DNA of 64,000 bases from Arachis hypogaea (taxonomy: Eukaryota > Streptophyta > Magnoliopsida > Fabales > Fabaceae), in assembly GCF_003086295.3 (NCBI RefSeq), contig NC_092048.1:68800841-68864840 (forward strand), written 5' to 3'. This document shows, piece by piece, positions 1-12,166 of the stretch; the first letter of the stretch is position 1, and each line of letters starts with the position of its first letter. A program made the position numbers and the translations under genes. The notes beneath the pieces were generated by a model. It saw nothing but the letters and a program-made list of their open reading frames with translations, searched no databases and was not told the DNA's origin.

Positions 1-357
1 TTGACTTTAATAATATATATTAAAAAATATTTTTTTTGAAATAAAAAGTGCTCAACACAACAAGGTGGAGCAACAGAACATAAGTAACAGGCTACTCAAT
101 GTAAAAACCATCATCGATCAACTCAATATGTAAAGTACCCTCTAGTCATCTTCGGCATTGCCATCAACAACCAAGAGGTTCACCACCAAGCCACTCGTCG
201 GAGAGCATAAAGGACCTTCCATCACCCCTGAGCCTTTATTATTGAAGACTCTACCATTCCTTTCTACCCAAATTGCCCAGATAATAGCAAAAAACCCAAT
301 CAACCATCGCCTCCGCTCATTCTTTCTTTGTGAAGCATTCGACCAGCTCTCAAAGTG

Positions 358-3300
358 TTACTTTAGTGTACCCGGCATAGTCGATATCCTTCCAAGAGCG
401 AATAGCCATGCACACCACACCTGCCAAGTGATCTCACAGCCAATAAATAGATGAGAAGCAGACTCAACAGACTTACAACATAAAACACACATATTATCAT
501 GCTGGTCAATGACACCTAATTTGCATAGTCTCTCCTTAGTGTTCACCCTCTCAACCAAAACAAACCACGAAAATAACTCAACCCTTGGCAGAGAAAAACC
601 CCTCCAAATAGCGCTAGTGAAGCTATAGCTCGTAATTTCCTCCGGAAGCGCTGCTTCCTGCATCACCTGCACAAAGGAGTTAGTAGTAAAAATACCAGTT
701 TTATCATATTTTCAAACCACCCTGTCCTCCTTCTTAGTTGTTATTCTTACTGACTGCAAGACCTCATGGAGTTGGTGTAAAAGCTCCAGCTCCCACTGAA
801 ATAATTCTCTCCTCCACTTGAAACTCCAGATCCTTTCTAACCCATCCCAAAACCCGCACTCCCCTATAACAGATCCTGTGAGGTTTGAGACCGAGAAGAG
901 TCTTGGGAACATCTCTTTCAACCTTTCAAAACTTGATTGTTCTGCCATTCCCTACATCCATAGATAAGCCTCTGATCATCTTTTCTCTGATCTGTGGCTC
1001 CCTGATCTGGAGCTGACAGATATCTCTCCAAGCGCCCCCTCTTGTAGGAATAGGCTGACCACACAGCATCGCAGAGGGATTCATGCTATTACAAGAGCAA
1101 ACTACTCTCTTCCATAAAGGGCAATCCTCTTTCGAAAACCTCCACCACCACTTGAACAGAAGGGCTGTATTCTTAACCACTGCATCTCCCACTCCTAACC
1201 CACCCACCTTTCTAGGAGCCATCACTATCTCCCATCTCACTAGTGGCATCCCTTTCTTCCCATCCTCCTTACTCCACAAGAACCGTCTTTGCAACGAGAT
1301 CAACTTTTCTGCTACTGCCTTTGGCATCTTGTATATAGGCTGAGATAGTATATAGGCAGGCTATTGAGGACGGACTTGATGAGAACTAGCTTGCCCACTT
1401 TATTGAGGGTCTTCGCCTTCCACAAGCTCAACTTTTCTTCCACCTTATCAATTACCGGTTTCCAAGTCTTAACTAACCTTGGGTTCGGTTCCAGAGAGAT
1501 TCCAAGGTATCAGACTGGTAAAGAGGCTTCCTTACATCCCAATAGCTGGCACATCTGTATCGTCCAACGATCTTCACAATTAACTGGAATGAAACTGGAC
1601 TTCTCAAAATTAATACTCAACCCGTACATTAGTTCAAAGCAGCGCAGTAAGCGCTTGTAATTCCTGATAGTCTCTTCCTCTGGAGGACAGAATAGTATAG
1701 TATCATCCGCAAACTGCAAGTGCAACAGCTAAATGTGATCTCGTCCTACCAAAAGTGGAGAAATGCGCCCATTTGTTACCGCCTCTCCGATCATCCGATG
1801 AAGGACATCAACAACTAGCACAAACAGAAAGGGCGACAACGGATCTCCTTGTCGTAGACCCTTTTCCATTTTGAAGGGCTTTGAAGGGGATCCATTTATA
1901 AGCACCGACATAGACGCAGAGCATACACATTCCTTAATCCAACCCCGCCACTTCTGGCCAAATCCTATCTTCTGCAGAACTATATCCAAAAAACTCCATT
2001 TGACCCTATCATATGCCTTTTGAAAGTCTAGTTTAATTATCGCTGAGCTCCTTCTTCTTGCCTTGATCCACTGCACAGTTTCACAGGCTATCAAAGCTCC
2101 ATCATGAATTTTCCTGCCTTGCACAAAAGCACTCTGAGTCTCGCCTACTAAGCCTGGCATCACATTCCGCATTCTCCGAACTAACACCTTAGAGATAACC
2201 TTATACACACATCCCACCATACTAATTGGCCGGAGATCTTTGATTTCTGTAGCTCCAACAAACTTTGGTGCCAAAGCCACCCAAGTGACATTCGAATCCC
2301 TAGGCAGCCTAGCCGACCGAAAGAACCCCAAGACTGCTTCAATGAATTCCTTCCCAATTTCATCCCAGCATTTCTTAATAAAATTCATGTTATACCCGTC
2401 ACACCCTGGTGCCTTTGTTGACTCACAATCCCACACAGCATTCTTTATTTCTTCAGCAGTTGGCATCAACTCCAACCCTGCTGCTTCTTCCTCAGATATC
2501 TGCCTTACCAGCCCATCCCGAAATCCTATATTAGGTGAGGTCTCCTGATGGTACAAATTCTTATAGAAATCTCTTATAGCAACTTTAATTCGGGGTTGAT
2601 TCCTAACTAATCTTCCATGAATTCTCAAGGCATCAATCCGATTGTTCCTCCTCCTTGTCGAGGCTATATTGTGGAAGTACCTAGTATTTCTGTCCATCTC
2701 CTCAGCATATCTGGATCGAGACATCTGCTTCCAATGGATCTCCTTCCTGATATACCATTTCTTACATGAGCTCACAAGCGCCTTCCTCCTTGCTTTCTCT
2801 GTTCCATCATGCACTCCATTGCTCACCATTTCATCGACTTTTCTAATCTCCTCTTCAAACCTATCAATCCTTGTATCCATATTTCCAAAATTTTTTCTAT
2901 GCCATCTGCGCAGTGGAACCGTTATAGCCTTCAGCTTGTCTAAGAATTGGCTCTCCCCTATGCTCCTCTACTCCTCCTTCACCATCCTCAAGAACCCATC
3001 ATGAGTAAACCAAGAATCCAAACTCTGAAAAGGCTTCCCCCCCCCCATCCTTGTGACATCCATAACCAAAGGACAATGGTCTGACAACCCTCGTGGTCCT
3101 CCTCGTAATCTTGTTTCAGGAAACTCTTCCAGCCACTCCAAACTAACCAGTACTCTATCAATACGGCTACATGACTGACCCCTGAACCATGTGAACCTAC
3201 GATCAGATAAAGCAAGATCCACGAGCTCCATATCTTGAATCCAAGATTTAAACTCAACTGCAGATACCGGCATAGAAGTAGCCCCTTCCTCTCCTCTACT

Positions 3301-3745
3301 TGAACAATCTCATTGAAATCCCCCATAAAGCAAAAAGGTACTTGACATAATCCTGACATGAAGCTCAGCTCCTCCCACACAATAAGCTTTTCGTCCCTAA
3401 TACGCTCACCATACACTAAACAGAAAGCACACCGAAAATTATTTTTAACCAGCACTCCATCCATACATAACCATCTAGCTCTTTTATGACAATTGCTCAT
3501 GTTAAATATCGTTTCGTCCTACATCAACAGCAGACCACCAGAAGCACCATCCGATCCCATAAACTCCCACCCTACTACATCATTACCCCACAGTTGCACT
3601 ACGTCAAATTTAGTCAGAACCTCTTTTTTTGTCTCTATCAAGCCTAACTATGCACATTAAATCTCCTCCTAAAGTTCTTCACCATACTCAATTTACCAAT
3701 TTCCACCAACCCCCTAACATTCCAGGATGAAAAAATTATTTTAAA
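358..3745 (-). pseudogene. LINE ORF2: endonuclease, reverse transcriptase, zf-RVT (broken)
   Basis: Decayed ORF2 of an L1-type LINE. Read on the minus strand, an AP-endonuclease-like start (motif SWNVRGL, then LIETK, at about 3735-3640) leads to FMGDFNE (about 3320) and LSDHCPLV (about 3070). The reverse transcriptase spans about 2880-1510, with LDFQKAYDRV (motif A), LRQGDPLSPFLF (motif B) and QFADD (motif C). A C-terminal zinc-finger zf-RVT-like region with the C..C..H..C pattern (CVLCCKS, HLFIGC) is at about 530-400. The frame is interrupted at several points: near 3270 in the endonuclease, between 2880 and 2970, a stop at about 1729 just before motif C, and further shifts near 1330, 940 and 700. 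In L1 elements this protein nicks the target and primes cDNA synthesis; this copy cannot make it. Confidence 0.88.
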
Positions 3746-3846
3746 ATAGTTGTACACACCTTATTCCGATTTTTCGGACGACTTCTTCTAGATTTTTCTT
3801 TCTATTTGGCCTGCTTTTTCTTCAGTGCCAGTGCCTCATTCTGCTC

Positions 3847-4464
3847 TTAGAGGATCATCATAATATCGTCTTCCTCATTATATTGCACAGCTCCACACTC
3901 CATAGCTAGGTCCCACGTCTTCCGGTTTTCTTTCATATCTTCTGCCCGTGTAGTTTCAGACGTCTCAGACTCAGCACCATTCGTAGCAACAACCCCTACT
4001 TCATCACCCAAATCATCCATTGCTTCACCAGCCCTCGTATCTTCCACCACCAGTGGCTTCCACAGTCCCAGACCACCTCCATCGGGATGCAAAACCACAA
4101 CCCCCAAGTCGCCAGTCACTTCATACCCCACCTTCCCCCCATCTCGGTCCGTTCCAGCAAGAACCGGTTCTCGGTCCCCACCGCTCCTTCTGTTCGTCCC
4201 TATCCACGAATCCGGTCGCCCCTCAAGGAGCATCACATCCATCGCCAGTGATCTCGGCTCCCCATCCACGTCATGGTTAACGCTCAGTCTTCCCGGTTCG
4301 GCAGAAGCTCCCCGACGTCCCAGCCCCCGGCGTACTACCTCGCCATCTGGAGCAGCCCTTCCTCCGACCAATAAGCGGCATAGCTTGACTGGGTTCATCC
4401 CCCGCCGAATAAATCCGCGCCGCCCTCGCGTGCTCCATCGAAGACGTGCCCCGAATCCCCTCCC
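3847..4464 (-). pseudogene. LINE ORF1, C-terminal part, cut by LTR insertion
   Basis: An open minus-strand frame of about 205 residues ends at 3847, about 100 bp before ORF2 starts. It is rich in Gly, Arg and Glu (an RGRG-like basic start, an acidic end) as in the variable C-terminus of plant LINE ORF1. Upstream it runs without a break into an LTR truncated at its own base 218, so the N-terminal residues read in this frame are LTR sequence, not LINE. The matching N-terminal half (RRM plus DUF4283) is at 37500-38520. Identity rests on position and orientation between ORF2 and the missing half more than on a diagnostic motif. Confidence 0.65.
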
Positions 4465-5954
4465 GCTGATGCTGTTGGATTCTGACCTCCCTGCACTCAA
4501 AGTGGATTTTCTGGAGCTACAGAACTCAAAATGGCGCGTTTCCAATTGCTTTAAAAAGTAGACATCCAGGGCTTTCCAGCAATGTATAATAGTCCATACT
4601 TTGGCCGAGTTTAGATGATGTAAAAGGGCGTTGAACGCCAATTCTATGCTGCTATCTGGAGTTAAACGCCAGAAACACATCACAAACCAGAGTTGAACGC
4701 CAGAAATACGTTACAACCTGGCGTTCAACTCCAGAAAGAGCCTCTGCACGTGTAACATTCAAGTTCAGCCCAAGCACACACCAAGTAGGCCCCGGAAGTG
4801 GATTTATGCATCAATTACTTACTTCTGTAAACCCTAGTAACTAGTTTAGTATAAATAGGACTGTTTACTATTGTATTAGACATCCTGGGACGTTTTGTTC
4901 TTAGATCATGGGGGCTGGCCATTTGGCCATGCCTGAACCTTTCACTTATGTATTTTCAACAGTAGAGTTTCTACACTCTATAGATTAAGGTGTGGAGCTC
5001 TGCTGTTCCTCAAAGATTAATGCAAAGTACTACTGTTTATCTATTCAATTCAACTTGTTCCGCTTCTAAGATGTTCATTCGCACTTCAACCTGAATGTGA
5101 TGAACGTGACAATCATCATCATTCCCTATGAACGCATGCCTGACAACCACTTCCGTTCTACTTTAGATTGAAAGAGTATCTCTTGGATCTCTTAATCAGA
5201 ATCTTCGTGGTATAAGCTAGATTGATGGTGGCATTCATGAGAGTCCGGAAAGTCTAAACCTTGTCTGTGGTATTCCGAGTAGGACTCTGGGATTGAATGA
5301 CTGTGACGAACTTCAAACTCACGAGTGCTGGGCGTAGTGACAGACGCAAAAGGAGGGTGAATCCTATTCCAGTATGATCGAGAACCTCAGATGATTAGCC
5401 GTGCTATGACAGAGCATTTGGACCATTTTCACAAGAGGATAGGATGCAGCCATTGACAAGGGTGATGCCTCCAGACGATTAGCCATGCAGTGACAGCGCA
5501 TCGGACCATTTTCCAAAGAGGATAAAAAGTAGCCATTGACAACAGTGATGTCCTTACATAAAGCCAGCCATGGAAAGGAGTAAGATTGATTGGATGAAGA
5601 CAGCAGAAAAGCAGAGGTTCAGAGGAACGAATGCATCTCTATACGCTTATCTGAAATTCTCACCAATGATATACATAAGTGTTTCTATCCTTATTTTCTA
5701 TCTATTTATTATTTATGTTCGAAAACTCCATAACCTTTTGATATCCGCCTGACTGAGATCTACAAGGTGACCATAGCTTGCTTCATACCAACAATCTCCA
5801 TGGGATCGACCCTTACTCAAGTAAGGTTTATTACTTGGACGACCCAGTGCACTTGCTGGTTAGTTGTATCGAAGTTGTGAATGAAAAATAATTTATTAAG
5901 ACGTGCGTACAGAGTTTTTGATGCCGTTTCCTGAGATCACAATTTCGTGCACCA
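4465..5954 (+). repeat. Family A LTR, copy A1, lacking its first 217 bp
   Basis: Aligns along its length with the complete copies at 7003 and 35793 but starts at the equivalent of LTR base 218, directly after LINE sequence (CCCTCCC, then GCTGATGCTG). It carries a TATA box (TATAAATA, 4850-4857) and four GGCGTT/AACGCC palindrome units (4627-4735). It ends in GTGCACCA just before a primer site. A short open frame of 60 codons at 5570-5752 recurs in copies A2 and A5 but not A3, and I do not count it as a gene. The missing 5' end together with missing LINE sequence points to a deletion across the insertion boundary. Confidence 0.88.
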
Positions 5955-7002
5955 AGTTTTTGGCGTCGTTACCGGGGATTGTTCGAGTTTGAACAACTGA
6001 CGGTTCAACTTGTTGCTTAGATTAGGTAATTTTCTTTTTGTTTTATTTTTAAAAATTTTTCAAAAACCTAGCGCCGTTGCCTGAGATCACAATTTCGTGC
6101 ACCAAGTTTTTGGCGCCATTGCCGGGGATCACAATTTTTCTGAATGAATGCTTGAACAGTGCATATGTCTTTTGAAGTTGCTGTTTATGAATGTTAAATA
6201 TGTTGGCTCTTGAAAGAATGATGACAAGGAGACATGTTATTTGATAATCTGAAAAATCATAAAAATGATTCTTGAAGCAAGAAAAAGCAACAAAGAACAA
6301 AGCTTGCAGAAAAAAAAATAGAAAAAAAAAGAGCAAAAAAAAATTAGAAAGAAAAAGAAAAAGCATGCAGAAAAAAGCCAGTAACCCTTAAAACCAAAAG
6401 GCAAGGGTAATAAAAAGGATCCCAAGGCTTTGAGCATCAGTGGATAGGAGGGCCTAAAGGAATAAAATCCTGGCCTAAGCGGCTAAACCAAGCTGTCCCT
6501 AACCATGTGCTTGTGGCGTGAAGGTGTCAAGCGAAAACTTGAGACTGAGCGGTTAAAGTCAAGGTACAAAGCAAAAAAAGAGTGTGCTTAAGAACCCTGG
6601 ACACCTCTAATTGGGGACTTTAGTGAAGCTGAGTCACAATCTGAAAAGGTTCACCCAGTTATGTGTCTGTGGCATTTATGTATCCGGTGGTAATACTAGA
6701 AAACAAAGTGCTTAGGGCCACGGCCAAGACTCATAAAATAGCTGTGTTCAAGAATCAACATACTGAACTAGGAGAATCAAGAACACTATCTAAACTCTGA
6801 GTTCCTATAGATGCCAATCATTCTGGACCTCAATGGATAAAGTGAGATGCCAAAACTATTCAAGAGGCAAAAAGCTACAAGTCTCGCTCATTTAATTGGA
6901 GCTATGTTTCATTGATAGTTTGGAATTTATAGTATATTCTCTTCTTTTTATCCTATTTGATTTTCAGTTGCTTGGGGACAAGCAACAATTTAAGTTTGGT
7001 GT
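5955..7002 (+). other. Family A mini-element internal region, no genes
   Basis: Coding-free internal region of 1048 bp between LTRs A1 and A2. It starts with a primer site close to the 3' end of plant tRNA-Asp (TGGCGTCGTTACCGGGGA, 5961-5978). After about 100 bp the LTR terminus and primer site occur a second time (TGGCGCCATTGCCGGGGA, 6111-6128). The sequence then jumps to the 3' part of the internal region (equivalent to 34890-35790 of the larger copy) and ends in AAGTTTGGTGT against LTR A2. Gag, ORF2 and the rest of the internal region are deleted. Confidence 0.85.
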
Positions 7003-8711
7003 TGTGATGAGCGGATAATTTATACGCTTTTTGGCACTGTTTTTAGTATGTTTTTAGTAGAATCTGGTTAATTTTAGGGATGTTTTCATTAGTTTTTATG
7101 TTAAATTTACATTTCTGGACTTTACTATGAGTTTGTGTATTTTTCTGTGATTTCAGGTATTTTCTGGCTGAAATTGAGGGACTTGAGCAAAAATCAGATT
7201 CAGAGGTAGAAGAAGGACTGCTGATGCTGTTGGATTCTGACCTCCCTGCACTCAAAGTAGATTTTCTGGAGCTACAAAACTCAAAATGGCGCGCTTCCAA
7301 TTGCTTTGGAAATTAGACATTCAGGGCTTTCCAACAATGTGTAATAATAGTCCATACTTTGGCTGAGTTTAGACAACGTAAAAGGGCGTTGAACGCCAGT
7401 TCTATGCTGCTGTCTGGAGTTAAACGCCAGAAACACGTCACAAACCAGAGTTGAACGCCAGAAATACGTTATAACCTGGCGTTCAACTCCAGAAAGAGCC
7501 TCTGCATGTGTAACATTCAAGTTCAGCCCAAGCACACACCAAGTGGGCTCCGGAAGTGGATTTATGCATCAATTACTTACTTCTATAAACCCTAGTAACT
7601 AGTTTAGTATAAATAGGACTGTTTACTATTGTATTAGACATCCTGGGACATTTTGTTCTTAGATCATGGGGGCTGACCATTCGGCCATGCCTGAACCTTT
7701 CACTTATGTATTTTCAATGGTAGAGTTTCTACACTCCATAGATTAAGGTGTGGAGCTCTGCTGTTCCTCAAAGATTAATGCAAAGTACTACTGTTTTTCT
7801 ATTCAATTCAACTTGTTCCGCTTCTAAGATGTTCATTCGCACTTCAACCTGAATGTGATGAACGTGACAATCATCATCATTCCCTATGAATGCATGCCTG
7901 ACAACCACTTCCGTTCTACTTTAGATTGAATGAGTATCTCTTGGATCTCTTAATCAGAATCTTCGTGGTATAAGCTAGATTGATGGCGGCATTCATGAGA
8001 GTCCGGAAAGTCTAAACCTTGTCTGTGGTATTCCGAGTAGGACTCTGGGATTGAATGACTGTGAGAACTTCAAACTCGCGAGTGTTGGGCGTAGTGACAG
8101 ATGCAAAAGAATGGTGAATCCTATTCCAGTATGATCGAGAACCTCAGATGATTAGCCGTGCTGTGACGGAGCATTTGGACCATTTTCACAAGAGGATAGG
8201 ATGCAGCCATTGACAAGGGTGATGCCTCCAGACGATTAGCCATTCAGTGACAGCGCATCGGACCATTTTCCAAAGAGGATAAAAAGTAGCCATTGACAAC
8301 GGTGATGTCCTTACATAAAGCCAGCCATGGAAAGGAGTAAGATTGATTGGATGAAGACAGCAGAAAAGCAGAGGTTCAGAGGAACGAATGCATCTCTATA
8401 CGCTTATCTGAAATTCTCACCAATGATATACATAAGTGTTTCTATCCTTATTTTCTATTTATTTATTAGTTATGTTCGAAAACTCCATAACCTTTTGATA
8501 TCCGCCTGACTGAGATCTACAAGGTGACCATAGCTTGCTTCATACCAACAATCTCCGTGGGATCGACCCTTACTCACGTAAGGTTTATTACTTGGACGAC
8601 TCAGTGCACTTGCTGGTTAGTTGTATTGAAGTTGTGAATGAAAAACAATTTATTAAGACGTGCGTACAGAGTTTTTGACGCCGTTGCCTGAGATCACAAT
8701 TTCGTGCACCA
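7003..8711 (+). repeat. Family A LTR, copy A2 (complete, 1709 bp)
   Basis: Starts TGTGATGAGCGG and ends GTGCACCA. TATAAATA lies in the same setting as in A1 (near 7610). The four-unit GGCGTTGAACGCC palindrome group is at about 7386-7493. It is both the 3' LTR of the first mini-element and the 5' LTR of the second. Confidence 0.92.
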
Positions 8712-9761
8712 AGTTTTTGGCGCCGTTACCGGGGATTGTTCGAGTTTGAACAACTGACGGTTCAACTTGTTGCTCAGATTAGGTAATTTTCTTTTTGTTT
8801 TATTTTTAAAAATTTTTCAAAAACCTGGCACCGTTGCCTGAGATCACAATTTCGTGCACCAAGTTTTTGGCGCCGTTGCCGGGGATCACAATTTTTCTGA
8901 ATGAATGCTTGAACAGTGCATATGTCTTTTGAAGTTGCTGTTTATGAATGTTAAATATGTTGGCTCTTGAAAGAATGATGACAAGGAAACATGTTATTTG
9001 ATAATCTGAAAAATCATAAAAATGATTCTTGAAGCAAGAAAAAGAAGCAAAGAACAAAGCTTGCAGAAAAAAAATAGAAAAAAAAAAGAGCGAAAAAAAA
9101 ATTAGAAAGAAAAAGAAAAAGCAAGCAGAAAAAAGCCAGTAACCCTTAAAACCAAAAGGCAAGGGTAATAAAAAGGATCCCAAGGCTTTGAGCATCAGTG
9201 GATAAGAGGGCCTAAAGGAATAAAATCCTGGCCTAAGCGGCTAAACCAAGCTGTCCCTAACCATGTGCTTGTGGCGTGAAGGTGTCAAGTGAAAACTTGA
9301 GACTGAGCAGTTAAAGTCAAGGTCCAAAGCAAAAAAAGAGTGTGCTTAAGAACCCTGGACACCTCTAATTATGAACTTTAGCAAACCTGAGTCACAATCT
9401 GAAAAAGGTTCACCCAGTTATGTGTCTGTGGCATTTATGTATCCGGTGGTAATACTAGAAAACAAAGTGCCTAGGGCCACGGCCAAGACTCATAAAATAG
9501 CTGTGTTCAAGAATCAACATACTAAACTAGGAGAATCAAGAACACTATCTGAACTCTGAGTTCCTATAGATGCCAATCATTCTGAACCTCAATGGATAAA
9601 GTGAGATGCCAAAACTATTCAAGAGGCAAAAAGCTACAAGTCCCGCTCATTTAATTGGAGCTATGTTTCATTGATAGTTTGGAATTTATAGTATATTCTC
9701 TTCTTTTTATCCTATTTGATTTTCAGTTGCTTGGGGACAAGCAACAATTTAAGTTTGGTGT
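8712..9761 (+). other. Second family A mini-element internal region
   Basis: Nearly the same as 5955-7002, including the duplicated LTR end and primer site (first at 8718-8735) and the same deletion join to the 3' internal region. Sharing the same internal deletion means that this unit and the one before it come from one duplication of 2757-2759 bp rather than from separate insertions. Confidence 0.85.
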
Positions 9762-11458
9762 TGTGATGAGCGGATAATTTATACGCTTTTTGGCACTGTT
9801 TTTAGTATGTTTTTAGTAGAATCTGGTTACTTTTAGGGATGTTTTCATTAGTTTTTATGTTAAATTCACATTTCTGGACTTTACTATGAGTTTGTGTGTT
9901 TTTCTGTGATTTCAGGTATTTTCTGGCTGAAATTGAGGGACTTGAGCAAAAATCAGATTCAGAGGTAGAAGAAGGACTGCTGATGCTGTTGGATTCTGAC
10001 CTCCCTGCACTCAAAGTGGATTTTCTGGAGCTATAGAACTCAAAATGGCGCGTTTTCACGTGCGTTGGAAAGTAGACATCCAGGGCTTTCCGGAAATGTA
10101 TAATAGTTCATACTTTGGCCGAGTTTAGATGATGTAAAAGGGCGTTGAACACCAGTTCTACGCTGTTGTCTGGAGTTAAACGCCAGAAATACGTCACAAA
10201 CCAGAGTTGAACGCTAGAAATACGTTACAACCTGGCGTTCAACTCCAGAAAGAGCCTCTGCACGTGTAACATTCAAGCTCAGCCCAAGCACACACCAAGT
10301 GGGCCCCGGAAGTTGATTTATGCATCAATTACTTACTTCTGTAAACCCTAGTAACTAGTTTAGTATAAATAGGACTGTTTACTATTGTATTAGACATCCT
10401 AGGACGTTTTGTTCTTAGGTCATGGGGGCTTGCCATTCGGCCATGCCTGAACCTTTCACTTATGTATTTTCAACGGTAGAGTGTCTACACTCCATAGATT
10501 AAGGTGTGGAGCTCTGCTGTTCCTCAAAGATTAATACAAAGTACTACTGTTTTTCTATTCAATTCAACTTGTTCCGCTTCTAAGATGTTCATTCGCACTT
10601 CAACCTGAATGTGATGAACGTGACAATCATCATCATTCCCTATGAACGCGTGCCTGACAACCACTTCCGTTCTACTTTAGATTGAATGAGTATCTCTTGG
10701 ATCTATTAATCAGAATCTTCATGGTATAAGCTAGATTGATGGCGGCATTCATGAGAGTCCGGAAAGTCTAAACCTTGTCTATGGTATTTCGAGTAGGACT
10801 CTAGGATTGAATGACTGTGACGAACTTCAAACTCGCAAGTGCTGGGCATAGTGACAGACGCAAAAGCAGGGTGAATCCTATTCCAGTATGATCGAGAACC
10901 TCAGATGATTAGCCGTGCTGTGACAGAGCATTTGGACCATTTTCACAAGAGGATGGGATGCAGCCATTGACAAGGGTGATGCCTCCAAACGATTAGCCAT
11001 GCAGTGACAGCGCATCGGACCATTTTTCAGAGAGGATTAAAAGTAGCCATTGACAACGGTGATGTCCTTACATAAAGCCAGCCATGGAAAGGAGTAAGAT
11101 TGATTGGATGAAGATAGCAAGAAAGGAGAGGTTCAGAGGAACGAATGCATCTCTATGTGCTTATCTGAAATTCTCACCAATGATTTACATAAGTATTTCT
11201 ATCCTTATTTTATTATATAATTTCAAAAACTCCATAACTATTTTATATCCGCCTGACTGAGATCTACAAGGTGACCATAGCTTGCTTCATACCAACAATC
11301 TCCGTGGGATCGACCCTTACTCACGTAAGGTTTATTACTTGGATGACCCAGTGCACTTGCTGGTTAGTTGTATCGAAGTTGTGAATGAAAAATGATTTAT
11401 TAAGACGTGCATACAGAGTTTCTGGCGCCGTTGCCTGAGATCACAATTTTGTGCACCA
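9762..11458 (+). repeat. Family A LTR, copy A3 (1697 bp)
   Basis: Complete LTR from TGTGATGAGCGG to GTGCACCA. It has several base changes and a short deletion near 11215 relative to A2, which break the small frame seen in A1, A2 and A5. Only the 7 bases AGTTTTT separate it from the next LTR, in the place where a primer site should follow. Confidence 0.9.
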
Positions 11459-11465
11459 AGTTTTT

Positions 11466-11819
11466 TGTGATGAGCGGATAATTTATACGCTTTTTGGCAT
11501 TGTTTTTAGTATGTTTTTAGTAAGATCTAGTTACTTTTAGGGATGTTTTCATTAGTTTTTATGTTAAATTCACATTTCTGGCTTTACTATGAGTTTGTGT
11601 GTTTTTCTGTGATTTCAGGTATTTTCTGGCTAAAATTGAGGGACTTGAGCAAAAATCAGATTTAGAGGTTGAAGAAAGACTGCTGATGATGTTGAATTCT
11701 GACCTCCCTGCACTCAAAGTGGATTTTCTGGAGCTACAGAACTCAAAATGGCACGCTTCCAATTGCGTTGGAAATTAGACATTCAGGGCTTTCCAGCAAT
11801 GTATAATAGTCCATACTTT
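11466..11819 (+). repeat. Family A LTR, copy A4, only the first 354 bp
   Basis: Starts TGTGATGAGCGG and follows the LTR as far as CCATACTTT. There it changes into family A internal sequence of the opposite orientation (CAAGAGCCAACATATT). The two sides share CTTT at the join, a possible microhomology junction. Confidence 0.85.
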
Positions 11820-12161
11820 CAAGAGCCAACATATTTAACATTCTTAAACAACAACTTCAAAAGACATATGCACTGTTCAAGCATTCATTCAGAAAACAAG
11901 AAGCATTGTCACCATATCAACATAATTAAACTAAGTTCAAGGATAAATTCGAAACTCATGTACTTCTTGTTCTTTTAAATTAAAACATTTTTCATTTAAG
12001 AGAGGTGATGGATTCATAGGACATTCATAACTTTAAGACAAAGTTACTAACTACTAATGATCATGTAATAAGTCACAAACATGCATAATCACTTAACATA
12101 AAGAAAACAAAAAACAGAGAATGTAAGAACAAGGAATGAGTCTACCTTAGTGATGGTGGCG
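11820..12161 (-). mobile_element. Inverted family A internal fragment, part 1
   Basis: Reverse complement of family A internal sequence just downstream of ORF2 (equivalent to about 34640-34975). It ends at 12161/12166 in the last codons of ORF2, where the family B tandem is inserted. Sequence resumes at 27749 after the duplicated TTTCC. Confidence 0.85.
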
Positions 12162-12166
12162 TTTCC

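Larger units (their letters stand above)
27..4464 (-). mobile_element. L1-type LINE, 3' part (end of ORF1, ORF2, 3' tail)
   Basis: Non-LTR retrotransposon remnant read on the minus strand. It holds the C-terminal part of ORF1 (3847-4464), a decayed ORF2 (about 358-3745) and a 3' non-coding tail; the T-run at about 31-38 on the plus strand may be the poly(A) end. The upstream half of the same kind of element, ending in the middle of ORF1, lies at 37500-38620 in the same orientation, so a 33 kb LTR nest appears to have split one LINE. The 3' end is inferred from the T-run; I did not find a convincing target duplication. Confidence 0.82.

Noticed and set aside
1..60. Target duplication of the LINE (AT-rich match between about 10-35 and 38685-38702)
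   Set aside because: Both stretches are AT-rich and the match is imperfect; it cannot be told from chance.
5570..5752. 60-codon frame with a hydrophobic segment repeated in LTRs A1, A2 and A5
   Set aside because: Its recurrence only reflects LTR identity; it is broken in A3 and A6 and has no known relative.
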